From: Marsupella aquatica
Lineage: Eukaryota; Marchantiophyta
Direction: 5' to 3'
Assembly (NCBI GenBank): GCA_973895155.1
Contig: OZ316896.1
Coordinates: 10,478,001 to 10,542,000 of the forward strand
DNA: 64,000 nt
The position numbers were made by a program, and so were the translations under genes. This document shows, piece after piece, positions 37,972 to 48,500 of this stretch (positions within the stretch are counted from its first letter, which is position 1; each line of letters begins with the position of its first letter). The notes below the pieces were generated by a model. The model saw nothing but the letters and a program-made list of their open reading frames with translations. It was not told the origin of the DNA and ran no database searches.

Positions 37972-38337
37972 TCAATATCTCCAGGGAAGCATCAGAAGCA
38001 ACAGCAGCATGAGACCGAGCAAGCCCCAGCTCGGACTCTCTCCGCCATATTGTGACTGGTAAGGGTGATACGAGTTGTATCTGTTATATACTACAGGGCG
38101 CCTCTGAGGGTGTGATGGAGCCAGCATCTCGGACGAAGTGAGGAAGAGCGCGGCTACTATGATCACAGGGACAACCCATCTAAAAGAGAACGCCTGGTGG
38201 GACGTCTCCACGACCACTGGCATCATCTGAAATGTCATAGGAATGAAGACCATGAAAGCCACTACCACCAAAGCTGCCAGCGGAAGCAATGGAGATGGAT
38301 CAAATCCGTTGTGTCGATAAGCCACCGGTCGCGCCAT
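37972..38337 (-). CDS. Small three-helix membrane protein of unknown function
   Basis: A single uninterrupted frame of 121 residues starts at an ATG at 38337 (caacaATGGCG) and ends at a stop at 37972. Three hydrophobic segments are clear: about 17-41 (LLPLAALVVVAFMVFIPMTF), 53-70 (RWVVPVIIVAALFLTSS) and 102-119 (WGLLGLMLLLLLMLPW). Between the second and third is a Tyr/Asn/Gln-rich loop (YNRYNSYHPYQSQYGG). The short first segment is preceded by a basic, polar N-terminus. I do not recognise the family. It is supported by a strong start context and a composition unlike the surrounding non-coding frames; it could also be the last exon of a longer gene. Confidence 0.65.
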   Translation of the reverse strand: MARPVAYRHNGFDPSPLLPLAALVVVAFMVFIPMTFQMMPVVVETSHQAFSFRWVVPVIIVAALFLTSSEMLAPSHPQRRPVVYNRYNSYHPYQSQYGGESPSWGLLGLMLLLLLMLPWRY

Positions 38338-38578
38338 TGTTGATAGCTCACACCAGAGACCAGACCCGAAGTCGGCAAATCAACCAAAGATGAGATCACA
38401 GAATACCTTCGCCTCTCAGATCTACCAAACTGCAGCACCCGCAATGCAGAACTGTCTTCACGATCCGACAATACAACCAAAGGGAACACACTGGCTGCTC
38501 AAATCGATTTGCCGCCCTTGATGACAGTTCAGTATACTAGGGCCTCGCTCAGAATTGGGGAATATATCTATCACCGAG

Positions 38579-38980
38579 ATGGCGCCAAGAAATATTGCTG
38601 CTGAACAGAGACTCCACGCCACCCGACTATGATTCCGGAAGACCAGAGAGAACCACGGTACTTAATTCCACAGTCGACAACCGAGACCGCGCCAAGAATA
38701 GCGGCTGCTCCTGAAAAATCGTCAGACCCAAAGCCGAAGTGATGATTCGCAGTAGCTTCGCACGCTTCTCCCAAGAAAGCAAGCTTGCAATCAAACTAAT
38801 CAACACTCGTCGGATTCCACTTATTCGCTCGCCACAACTAATCTATCCTGAGATTGAGCTCAGAAAACGCGCCAAGAAAAGTGTCGAAACTCGTCAGAGA
38901 CGCCACGCGAGGACCTAACTGATGATTCGCAAGTTCTCACTCACACCCACTAATTGCAAACAGTAATCAATCTCTTTCCT
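38579..38980. repeat. Degenerate repeats upstream of the small membrane-protein gene
   Basis: The word gcgccaagaa occurs at about 38582, 38691 and 38869. Around the second and third lie matching blocks (cgtcagaccc / cgtcagagac, gatgattcgcagta / gatgattcgcaag, gcaatcaaactaatcaac / gcaaacagtaatcaatc). On the minus strand this is the 5' flank of the gene at 37972-38337. Confidence 0.6.
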
Positions 38981-39019
38981 CAAAACGAGAGCTCCACCAG
39001 CGGACTTAATTTACACAGG

Positions 39020-39510
39020 CGATGGGCGCAGCAGGAGAGGCAAGCACGCGAACGAGCGAGAGTACGAGACCTCGAGAGTCGGATTTCAGCGAACGAACGA
39101 AACAACGAGAGAAGGGGAAGAAGAGGAACACTACTTCGGGAATGTGCTCCCGCCGGAGTTCTTGTAGGCGGGAGCGGCACTCGCGGCGGCCCCACCGGCG
39201 CACCACGGCGACTGCCACGGAGGCACTTCCCGACGTCCACGGAGGCAGCCCGTCATACAAGTGTACCGAGACCCACCGGCGTACCGGCGATGCATACGTG
39301 TGTCAGTCTACCGGTCTCCTCCCGTCGGTCCTCTTCCCCGGAATGATAGATCTGCACGGTATCGTGCTGCGGTACAAGGGGTGCTGCGAAAGGGGGGCTG
39401 ACAGCCGGCGGAGTGCAGTATTATACTCTGTGGCAACGCAGCCCTATAACCGGGCAACGAAAAACATTTCCGGGCTGGCAAATTTTTCACGAGGGCGGGA
39501 GTGGTAGGGG
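39020..39510. other. GC- and CpG-rich island
   Basis: This stretch is far richer in CG dinucleotides (gaacgagcgagagtacgaga, ccggagttcttgtaggcggg) than the AT-rich sequence on either side. Long frames on both strands follow from the composition and have no recognisable domain. It may be a promoter/first-exon region of the minus-strand gene below or an unmethylated remnant of a GC-rich element. Confidence 0.45.
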
Positions 39511-41400
39511 GGTCTCGAACCTCAAACTTTGATGGACTAATCAACCACAACTGCCCGTGTATCATGGGGAAGTATTTATGTGCACCTTTAACGTAGTAAG
39601 TAAGTAAATCATAACTGCCCAAATATAAGGGGAAAATATTCAACATATATTTCCTTTTTCACACATAAACAAAGAGCCTGAGTCCACTTCCCTGAATGTG
39701 TATATAGGACTAGCACTACTAACCTAACCAAGCCAGTTTGGCATGTACTCACTTGTCCAGAGTAATGATTGTAACCATAGTTAAGCTAATTGTAGTTAAG
39801 TACTTGGTTAGGCTAAGCTTACTGCATACTATATACACATTCAAACTATGTTAGCTTGTGAGTAGGAACTCAAGTTCATTGTTATTAAATCACATGAGAG
39901 ATAGTGAGAGCTTGTGATGTGAAGAATTGGTATGAACAACGGGTCTAGAGTGCATTAAAGCTCAGGTACTTAGACTTGTGTGTTCTCGTGGTCATAGTCT
40001 CATTGGAGGTGAACATACCACATATTTCTTGTTGTTGACAACATGTTTGTTGGGTGGTCACAGTCATGCACATGCTGGCATGACTAGAGTCTTTGCTCAA
40101 CACAGAACTAGTTGGGGGCTCAATAGTCTGCTCAAAGTAAGGATGGGGGCTCATAAGTCTTGGGCTTAATTTGGGTTGCAAATTCCAGAGTGTTCATTTA
40201 TGTTGTTATGACTCAAGAGATGAGACATGATTCATTCTAAGTAATTGTCTTGTGTTGTTTTACTCAGGGAATGGGGCATGGCAGATGACAAAAGCTCCAT
40301 TCTTGAATACAATAACTGAATAATGATACTTCCTGATAACAATATACCAAATTTGCTTGTTCTAAAGCTTACAGACTAAGTATGGCTTAAATATCATCCT
40401 TAGTTGTCCTGATCCTCTCATTTCCCAAAAAATCCTTACCATATATGGTGGAAGCTTTACTTCTAAAATCATGCCAGAGCTTCCACAAAGCAATTGACCC
40501 TGAGACTGACCCTTGTTAAACTGTTATTTTTTTTCATTCTTTCACCAGGTTTTCACTCGGAAGCATGACATCTGAATTGAAGTCAAACTTTGGAAAACTC
40601 TCCAAGAGCCTTCTCCATGTCTAAGTATGCTCCATGCAAATTTCATTTAGACTCTTTGGATGATGCTTTCAAGAAGGGGTTTCTAATATTTAAAGAGCAT
40701 GAAATCAATCTAGGAATCTACTTTTGAAAACATCTGTTTAAATTCCAGCTATCTATTGGGAGATTTCATTTACAAGTAATGAGGACATTATTAACCCTGG
40801 AGTGTGTTTTGGCATATACTGACTTAAGAGTGCCAGCGCAAGATTACATTAACACCATGTGAAGAGGGTCTTTTGACTTATAATTGCTAGAGGGCACCAG
40901 CCCAAGGGTGATTCAAAGTCATGACACTTAGAATTTTACTTATCTTTGCCTCTCACTTGATTTTATTTGCATTCCCTAGTACATGTTTTGTTTGCACATG
41001 TAGAGTTTTCTTTTTTGCAATAGATTTTCTGCCTTCTTCGTGGAATTAATTTTCTTTGCTGCGTGTTGGCACTGAACACTTGTTTGCCCACATTCTTTTG
41101 TGTCAATGTAAACATTCCACATTGACAATACCTTGCAGGGGGAATAAGAGGGGTGGAAGTGGGAGAGGGAGTGGGACAGACAAAAGGACTGTGGGGAGGA
41201 AGAACAACAAGGGGCCCCCATAATCCAAGTACCTATTTGCCTGCACCCAATCTCCATCTGCCTTGAGTTCCCTTGCACCTTGCCCTGTCTTCCTCAGTTG
41301 GGGAGAAAGAGGAGAGAAGGGGGAGGGAGAGGAGGAAACGTGTTGCACTACCATGTTTGGGCCTGACTGCCACCATGCATCACCCATCTTGCCTTTACCC
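39511..41400. other. AT-rich spacer, nothing recognised
   Basis: Short frames only, no domain, no clear repeat. The edge at about 41.4 kb is a sharp shift to higher GC. Confidence 0.4.
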
Positions 41401-42620
41401 TCAGTCGTGGAACTTGACTAGACCTTAACACTTAGTTCTGGCGTCCCTAACGCCGACGCCGAGCTCCCCTATGGTCCAGGCCCGGAACGGCCAACCGGGG
41501 AGGACTTAGCATGGGGAGACTTGTGGACAATGGGGCGTCGCCCCTGGCGAAGGCAAGAAGCTAAGCTAGTGACGTGCACACTAAGGACTTAGACTAGCTA
41601 AGAGCTGGTCGGGTCAAGGGGAAAGGGCAGGGCTCATGGTTGACCGTATGGACCCTCGGACGGACTTTGAGTTCTGAGGGCTTGAGTGAAAGCTCCTCTT
41701 GGGCCCAAGGGAAATGGAGTTTACTCCATGGGCAATGGACGCTTGGGGCACGAGTGACGGCCCAATCCGGGGTTGGCCGATCGCGACACTAAGAGAAAAA
41801 ACCAAATGGAATTGACAATAACTTCCCAACGGGAAACCCATTGGAGGACTTCTTGTGTTGGTTGGAAAGATCTCAAGAAGGATTACATCCTTCTGAGCTC
41901 AACTGGGTCTAGGGGTGCCATGGATTCTTGGGTTTGCGAGGGCTATCTCGTCGCTCCTGTTCAACAACAGCCAAGTCGCATTCAGTCTCTCAAGAGAACT
42001 TGCGTTGGGGAGACAAAGCCAAGTAGGCATGGAGGTTGAGTTCCAAGGGCACTTGGCCCCTAGACCATCATTGGGGTGAGAACCAGGAGTTGGGGCCATT
42101 ATGGTCCTGACGTGTTGGGACATGCAAGCTTTAGGACAAACTATGCTAGTTGGGCCATGAGCCTATCCTGGGGGCAGAGCGGTCAATTGATGAGGGATAG
42201 GTACAAGGAGGAACCCGGGCTACACCCGAGGAAGGAACTATTCTAGACGAACAATGGGTGTCAGTTTTGGTTTTGGTTTATGACATCGGGAGGACCCCGG
42301 GGAGGACCTATCGCTGACCTACTTACCAATGTCTGTTGAGCTTGAGTTAGGATGTTAGACTTGGAAGATCTAGATCCTGGGGGGTTACTTACCGGAGTGT
42401 TTGGTTGCTTGTGCAAACAGTGAGGACCATTGAGCGACGGTTGTGCTAGAGAGCAAGCGTGGCTTTGTATGGGAGGGGTCGCAGGTGGTGTTGAAGGCAC
42501 CAAGTTGCTTGCTCGAGGAGTTCCATGGAGGTATCTGGGCACCAAGGGCACTTAGGTGTGGGTGCTAGGATTGGGGAGGGCGTTGGGTGGCTAGGTCCAC
42601 CACTCCCTCCCAAACAACAT
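41400..42620. other. GC-rich block, possibly a decayed retroelement
   Basis: Composition changes abruptly here (gtccctaacgccgacgccga at the left edge, then ggcccggaacggcc) and returns to AT-rich after about 42.6 kb. No reading frame carries a recognisable domain and no terminal repeats were found, so the identity remains open. Confidence 0.35.
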
Positions 42621-45165
42621 CACTTTTGCGACACCCAAAAATTGACCAAAATATCACAAGTTATGCAATCACAACATGACTACACGTGTGCACAGATGAC
42701 AACCTAGTTCAAACGACAATTGACTTTCACAGACATGACACAACCGAGGTGACAAACCAACCTCCAGCATGCAATGCATGGGTGCAGGATTCAAAAGTTC
42801 ACCTTGCGTCCATGACACTTCTTTTCATCAATCACTTCCTCCAAGACATCTTTTGTACAATGACATCTGTTTTGCCACAAGATCTGTTTTGCATTGATAT
42901 CTTTTGTGCAACGAAATCTTCTATACAACTTTTGGGTCTTGAGCTATTGCCGGTCGTAGAAAGCATCTATATAAGAACATACAAAGAGCAAATTTCCAAA
43001 GTGGGTTAAGGATCTAGTTCCATCGGTTGTTGTTTTGTGTGTCTTGGTAGTTTCCTTTTGCCACAAGTGCTATTGAATTTAAATTTAAGCATAACAGTTC
43101 TAACATAAAAAAATAAAAATAAATCAGTGTACTAAGGACACCCCAATGGCCAAAGGCATTCCACATACTAGTTTTGTGTTTGTTCTCTTTCTACTTCTTT
43201 TGCTTTTACTCCATTATGCTTTGTTTGGCCTTCTTTGTACAGTTGGTTTATCTAGATGCCACCTTTTGGTTAACATTGATACATTCTCTGGTGAAGCCTT
43301 CTAATTGGTGACCCACTTGGGCGGCTGCAGGGGCTGTGGCGTTTGGCCGATGTTTTCACTGGCCCCTTCAGTTGGGTTTGTTTTTCTATTGTGCCTTGGG
43401 TCTTCACTGTGATAGTGTTTGGATTACACTGGAATTGTCGCCTGTCATTAAAAAGACAGATTGCCACCTCTATTATCAAATATCACTTGTCACCTTTTTT
43501 ATATGAAGTACTACAATGCCATTTTTCATTACAACTTAGGTTACTCAACCCTGGTAAACCTAACAAGATCCTACTGCCCTTAGATCCCCACATTGGGGAA
43601 TCTGACAGTTCCCATCACCTAGTAAGGATGGGTTGTGGACATGCATGCTGCTCATGCTGACAATCACATTATATGTTATTGTCTGGAAATGACACAACTG
43701 GCCTGAGTGTACTGACCTCTACTTACATTCAAAGATATCAGGTTTAGTCACCAGAAAACCTAGAGCTTGAAAATCAGATTGCCTTAGACAGAGAATGGTT
43801 TGGACATGACTTTTTTGCATTTGACTATAGTCAGAGGATTCTTTCAAATACCACGAGACAATAAATTTTTAAATAAGGATTGCAGATGTCTTCCTTAATG
43901 AATAAGACATCTGCAAGTCTTATTTAAATGCTCTTATTCGCCGGAGCGGCTGAGCCCAGTGGCCTGAGCTTTGGCCCTCATGCATTGATGAGGAAAGGGA
44001 AGGACTTCTTCCACGAAAGTGTGTTGGGCTGGATTGCGCGAGAGAACTCTAGAAATCCTTGAATTGCGAAACGACTCCGTCCACCGCACTGTGGCCTGGG
44101 CCGGGTCTCAATTGGCGACGAGTATGCAAGCGATTAGTGTTGAATTCTCAGCACAAGGTGAGTTGTTTCCGAGGAAACAAACTCATGACAAGTGACCAAT
44201 ATTGTCGACATTGTCGACGACAATCCTGTGAGCAACTGGGGGCCCCCCTCCCCGGATTGCTCGTCGTCGACAAACAGACCTACGGCTCGAAAGAAACGAC
44301 TTGGCTCTACGAAAAAGGTAAATGATGATGGGAAGAATGGGGCTCTGGGTTGCGAGCCGGCACCCTGTGCGGGCCCACGAAGCCCACTTTTCTCTCTGGT
44401 GATCCGGTGAGTCTCATGAGTCGAGCCGTCGAGAATGCAAGTCCTTGTACAGGAGTAGCTCGGTCTTAATTCACTCCCAACCACCCATTTGTCTGATTGG
44501 ATTGAGTTCCCAACTTCCAATGCTCGTCACTCTGCAAATTTGATCACGGTTCCCAACAATCTTGCCTTCTTTAGCATTGTTTACAGTAGAAACATTTGCC
44601 TGTCTAGTGTCTACGGTATTGTATGAGTCTAACGAGAAACATGAATTTGGCCGTTTGTACCGTAGAGCACCAGTTCCACGTCCACTCGAGGGTATGTAAG
44701 CTCGGAGCTGTTGCCTATTATTATTAGACCTATCGACTGTAGATCGATGGCACAGTTCTAGAGTAGACTATACCTCGATCTGAGAAGGCAAAAGGCGAGC
44801 AGAGTCAAGGGTAGCCATGGACTCAGCCAGACAGGTGTGAGGTTTAAATCTGGTAACCTGCAAATTTCATTTGATTGTAGAAAAAATTGCATTGCCCCAA
44901 TTTTACAGAATCAACCAGGGTCCGTAACTCAGGCCTGCCTACTTGAATCAGTACTTACAGTAACGTCAAGCAGGGATAAGACCAGAAAATACCTCGTACC
45001 ATTAAATGAGAAGGACAGCTAAAAAGCAATACAAAAGAGAAATGGAAAAGAAAATGTTTTGGTCAACAAAACATCTTAAATGGAATATACACATATTTTT
45101 TACAGAAAAAGTTCAAATAGAGTACAAAAGAATAAACAAGAGAGGTCCCAAGTGGACAAAACCAA
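42621..45165. other. Spacer without a supported gene
   Basis: A perfect-arm hairpin sits at 43870-43927. Frames at 44059-44520 on both strands are in a moderately GC-rich patch but have no recognisable domain. Confidence 0.4.
43870..43927. repeat. Short inverted repeat (hairpin)
   Basis: ttaaataagg-attgcagatgtctt is followed after about 11 bases by aagacatctgcaa-gtcttatttaa. The arms of about 23 bases are almost complementary. It may be a tiny MITE remnant or a cruciform-forming site. Confidence 0.8.
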
Positions 45166-45170
45166 ACTCA

Positions 45171-45265
45171 AAAGAAGTGAGCAAAAGGAAACCCTAAAAA
45201 CCAAAAAATAGGAACTAAAAGAAGTGAGCAAAAGGAAACCCCTAAAAACCAAGAAAGAGGAACTA
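45171..45265 (-). repeat. 47-bp tandem duplication
   Basis: aaaagaagtgagcaaaagga followed by aacc(c)ctaaaaaccaa and a purine-rich end occurs twice, starting at 45171 and about 45218. It lies just beyond the 3' end of the decayed LINE read on the minus strand and may be part of its 3' untranslated tail. Confidence 0.8.
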
Positions 45266-45320
45266 AAATTACCGCAAATGGACCGAGGTCCTCATCATAC
45301 CTAGCAAATGTGACAACAAG

Positions 45321-46484
45321 CTAGTGGTCTACATCAAGTATCGAAACTAGATCGGCAAGTGGGACAGGAATGTCCTCTAGGGGGGGTAGCCGCTGCGGAG
45401 TCACACTAGCACCCACTGTTAGAGATCGACGATAGACGGCCCGAGCTTGAGCACGCTGTAAGGTGACTGAAATGCGTTGGCGAAAGTGTGTGGTCAAAAC
45501 AGATAGCGGGGGCCCGGTGGGACCCATCCGGCCGTGAACATCCCGAGCAGCTTGGCGACGAAGCCCGTCAAACTGATGATGGAGACGCCCAAATATCTCA
45601 AGAGCAAGGGGCAGAAAGCTATCAGATGAAGCTCGTGCAGCATATTTGGCCTCCTTCGTTGTTGCTGCTCGTGATGCTGCTGCCCCTGCCGTTGTTGCCG
45701 CTGTCCCAATGATGTCTTGGCACAATGAGTTTGCCACCACTACATCTGCCAAAGTACGGTGACCATCACGGACCATGGTAAGATCCACCCGTAACCGCTG
45801 TGAGGGAGGACCAGGTAACTCGAGCACCACCTCCCGCCGCACGCAGACCAAAGAGCCAGAGAGAACCTGAGCAATCGCATCTCTCACAGCGTCGTGAACA
45901 AAAATGGTTTCGCCGCCCAAACTGCATCGAAGAAGATGGACACTTGTGGCATCACAAGGCTTCCCACAAGTGCAAGTAGGAGGTAAACCAGCAAGAAGTG
46001 GGTGGGGCAAGCCCATACGAAGACGCATGGCTGTCGCAAACTCCGCTGAAGACATCCGCAGGTGAGGAATGACTGGATTGGCCTGAAGCCAGCCTCCTGC
46101 GCCCTGCCCTCCGGAAGAAAGAATCCGAGCTCGGTCCGTGTCAGGTGCCTCGGTGAGGATGCTGGAGAGGGTGAAAGCGTGCATACGCCCAGCAAGGTCT
46201 GCCTGAAGACGGACGGGGTCAAAGGATAAAAACTCCTGGAATGAAGATAACGCAGCTCGAACAGGATCGGGTAATGATGACCGCGCCGTGCACAAATGAA
46301 CCTAAAATGGGAGGGAACCCTCCTCGACCTCCATGAGAGACGAAAGTAAAAAAGGTCGATCCTCAGTAAGGAAACGATCTGCCAACAATGAGAAGGCGGC
46401 CGCCCACGCGCCCAAGAAGGCCAAAGGTGCAAGGCGCTCAGTGGAAGTAAGCCCAAAACCACCGTGAGGATTCATTGAATTCAT
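45321..46484 (-). mobile_element. Decayed 5'-truncated LINE, C-terminal zinc knuckle and endonuclease-like region
   Basis: On the minus strand the frame from 46484 to 45321 is continuous except for an in-frame TAG at 46302-46304. The start (HGGFGLTSTERLAPLAFLGAW) matches the thumb-side region that follows reverse transcriptase in many non-LTR elements. Further on come AEFATAMRLRMGLPHPLL, then a CxC..C..H..C cluster (CTCGKPCDATSVHLLRC), HDAVRDAIAQVL and RLRVDLTMVRDGHRTLADVV. This zinc knuckle followed by a (P/V)D..D pattern is the layout of restriction-like endonuclease LINEs. The catalytic reverse-transcriptase part is missing. Codon use is GC-rich, unlike its surroundings. Confidence 0.75.
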
Positions 46485-46755
46485 TTGTTGTCAGCATAAA
46501 TCATGAATTGAACCTATAAGCTACTGTAGGTCTCCTGGTTGAATTCTGCATTTTCTTCACTTTCTCTATTATAAAGATTGTCCTGGTTTTCCTCTCTCCA
46601 CTTTCAAGCTCCACGTCTTTTGTATATACTTCACCTGGGTCATCATATATTATTGTGTTCATTGTGGCATCTATGACTTCACTTTGGAAGCTCATAAATG
46701 CTTCAATAATTTATAAAGTGGGAACGGATACCATGAAGCCATTTTTAATTGTGTC

Positions 46756-46775
46756 CACCCCCCCCCCCCCCCCCT
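46756..46775. repeat. Poly-C homopolymer
   Basis: About 19-20 consecutive C residues, followed by tttacaacc. The exact length is likely to be uncertain in any assembly. Confidence 0.9.
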
Positions 46776-47213
46776 TTACAACCAAAAAATGAACTAAATT
46801 ACTAAGTAGTCCACTAAATTGATTTAACTGTCCCCTTGCAAGGAATGGGTGGGTCATAAATAACAATAATGCTAAGATTCATCTATGGGAGCAGCTTAGC
46901 TAATTAAAAACTTTTGGGGGCAACATAGAAAAAAGTGTACCTTGTAATCTGGTGCCAGCCCTGAGACCATTTCTGAACACGTTTGGATTCTCGTTTGCCA
47001 AAATAGTACAGTACTATGGACTTCAACAGTCTCCCTACAGCCACTTTTTTGTTGTTCATGGAAGCAGAACCTCTGTGCAGTGGACTTCAACACCTCCTTA
47101 GAAGTTGTACAAAATAATGCAGCAAGTTAAGAAGTTGGAGTGGAAAGGACACGAGTACTCAGTGAACTTTTCACCGTCAATCGGAAGCCCCAATGGACCT
47201 TAAGGCTTAACAA

Positions 47214-47343
47214 AATGCCCGGATGGACCAGGGCAACCCAGGGACTGCAGAAAAACCTTTTTTGGCTCGGATGGCACTTTTTATCGATGAAACAATCCAC
47301 AGTTTGTTTTGTCAAAAGTCATCTGGTCCATTCGGGCATTTCT
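47214..47343. repeat. Inverted repeat, 20-bp arms, about 90-bp loop
   Basis: aaaatgcccggatggaccag at the left is matched by ctggtccattcgggcatttc at the right. Only two or three positions differ. It could be a small foldback element. Confidence 0.8.
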
Positions 47344-48414
47344 TTTTCTGTAAATATAGTTTCGTTAATACATCAAACAGGAATAAATAAACGGTCTCTG
47401 TTTCAAACCTTTTGCTAAGAGGGATTTTCAAGTTGATAAGGGGTTTATAATATGTGTTTTTTCAAATCAATGACATGAATTTTAGAGTAAACATTTTTAA
47501 TTTCATAGAAGAAGCATTTTTGGATTCCATTGAAAGTTTGGAGCGAGATCCCCTCCAACTTTAAGAAAAATGTCTTAAATGAATCTTCTCAAGGTGGTGG
47601 GAGCCCCATGGTGTTCACCTATACTACTACGGTGAACAGTGTGCACTATTTGCCAGACTATTCTGGTGAACAGCGTACAATATTTGTGGTGAACAATCGT
47701 TGGAGCGGAAAGGGCGTGATTTTTGTGTCCCCGATGTCAACAAAACCTCTTTGTAGGAAGATGCCGATTAGTTTGAGGTCCTATTTTCAACGATCCCATC
47801 CCCACTCCACAGGAAGATGTCAAGGAATTTGGAACTTTCGTCAATAGAACCCATGCAACGAGAAGCCAAGGAGAAAGTGCAGCTTACAAAACACTGCTTC
47901 CTTGGGAGCCATTGAAGATGCGGATAAGTCACTGTAGCTCCTTTCTTCGGATGCACTGACTGTAGCTTGAATTGTCGATGTAAAGTATCGTGATCGTCGA
48001 AGGTCCCCTCATCTGGCAGCATGAAAGTCTTCAGCTACAGCATTCTCCTGCCGTGTCAGATTCTTTCCGTTATTGACTTGGCCTGATTCTGTCCATTGAC
48101 TCTCTTGACGTTTCTTTTGCCTTGCTGCTCTCTTGATTGGATGTCTTCATTCACCTTATCATTGAACTTTAGCGCTTGAGTTGCTCTTATCTTCATGTGT
48201 TACAGACACTAGCCTCATTAGTTGAATGTAACGAGGACGATAAAAACGACATTGCAAAAAAAAGTCCCTTGCTATTTCCAGTTCATCTTTGCCCTCATCC
48301 CTAGTTTTTTTAGTTTTCACTTTCTGTTATCCTCTGTGTTAGAATAAAGATCTACAGGCTTGACTCGAGAGAGTAGACCCAGGGAGAGACTTTTGATTTG
48401 TAATTATATAATTA

Positions 48415-48500
48415 GTTAAAGTGGTATCGTGAGCATTCACTCTAATAGACAGTACTAACTTTTGATTGCAATTACAATCTTCTAGATTTGACATCCAATG
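48415..48500 (+). other. Possible relic of a copia-type LTR element start
   Basis: The word tggtatcgtgagc at about 48422-48434 differs little from the usual copia primer-binding site (tggtatcagagc, complementary to initiator methionine tRNA). An ATGGCTGCTAC start lies some 65 bases downstream, where gag would begin. No second LTR and no gag-pol domains were found, so this is weak. Confidence 0.25.

Noticed and set aside
38954-39507. Long Arg-rich frames on both strands in the CpG island
   Set aside because: High GC removes stop codons in all frames; the translations are low-complexity and mutually antisense.
43938-44470. Moderately GC-rich patch with tRNA-like words
   Set aside because: No cloverleaf with matching acceptor and T arms could be folded by eye, and no B box in the right place was found.
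45884-46462. 192-codon minus-strand frame overlapping the decayed LINE
   Set aside because: It is a shifted-frame shadow of the LINE C-terminal coding region.
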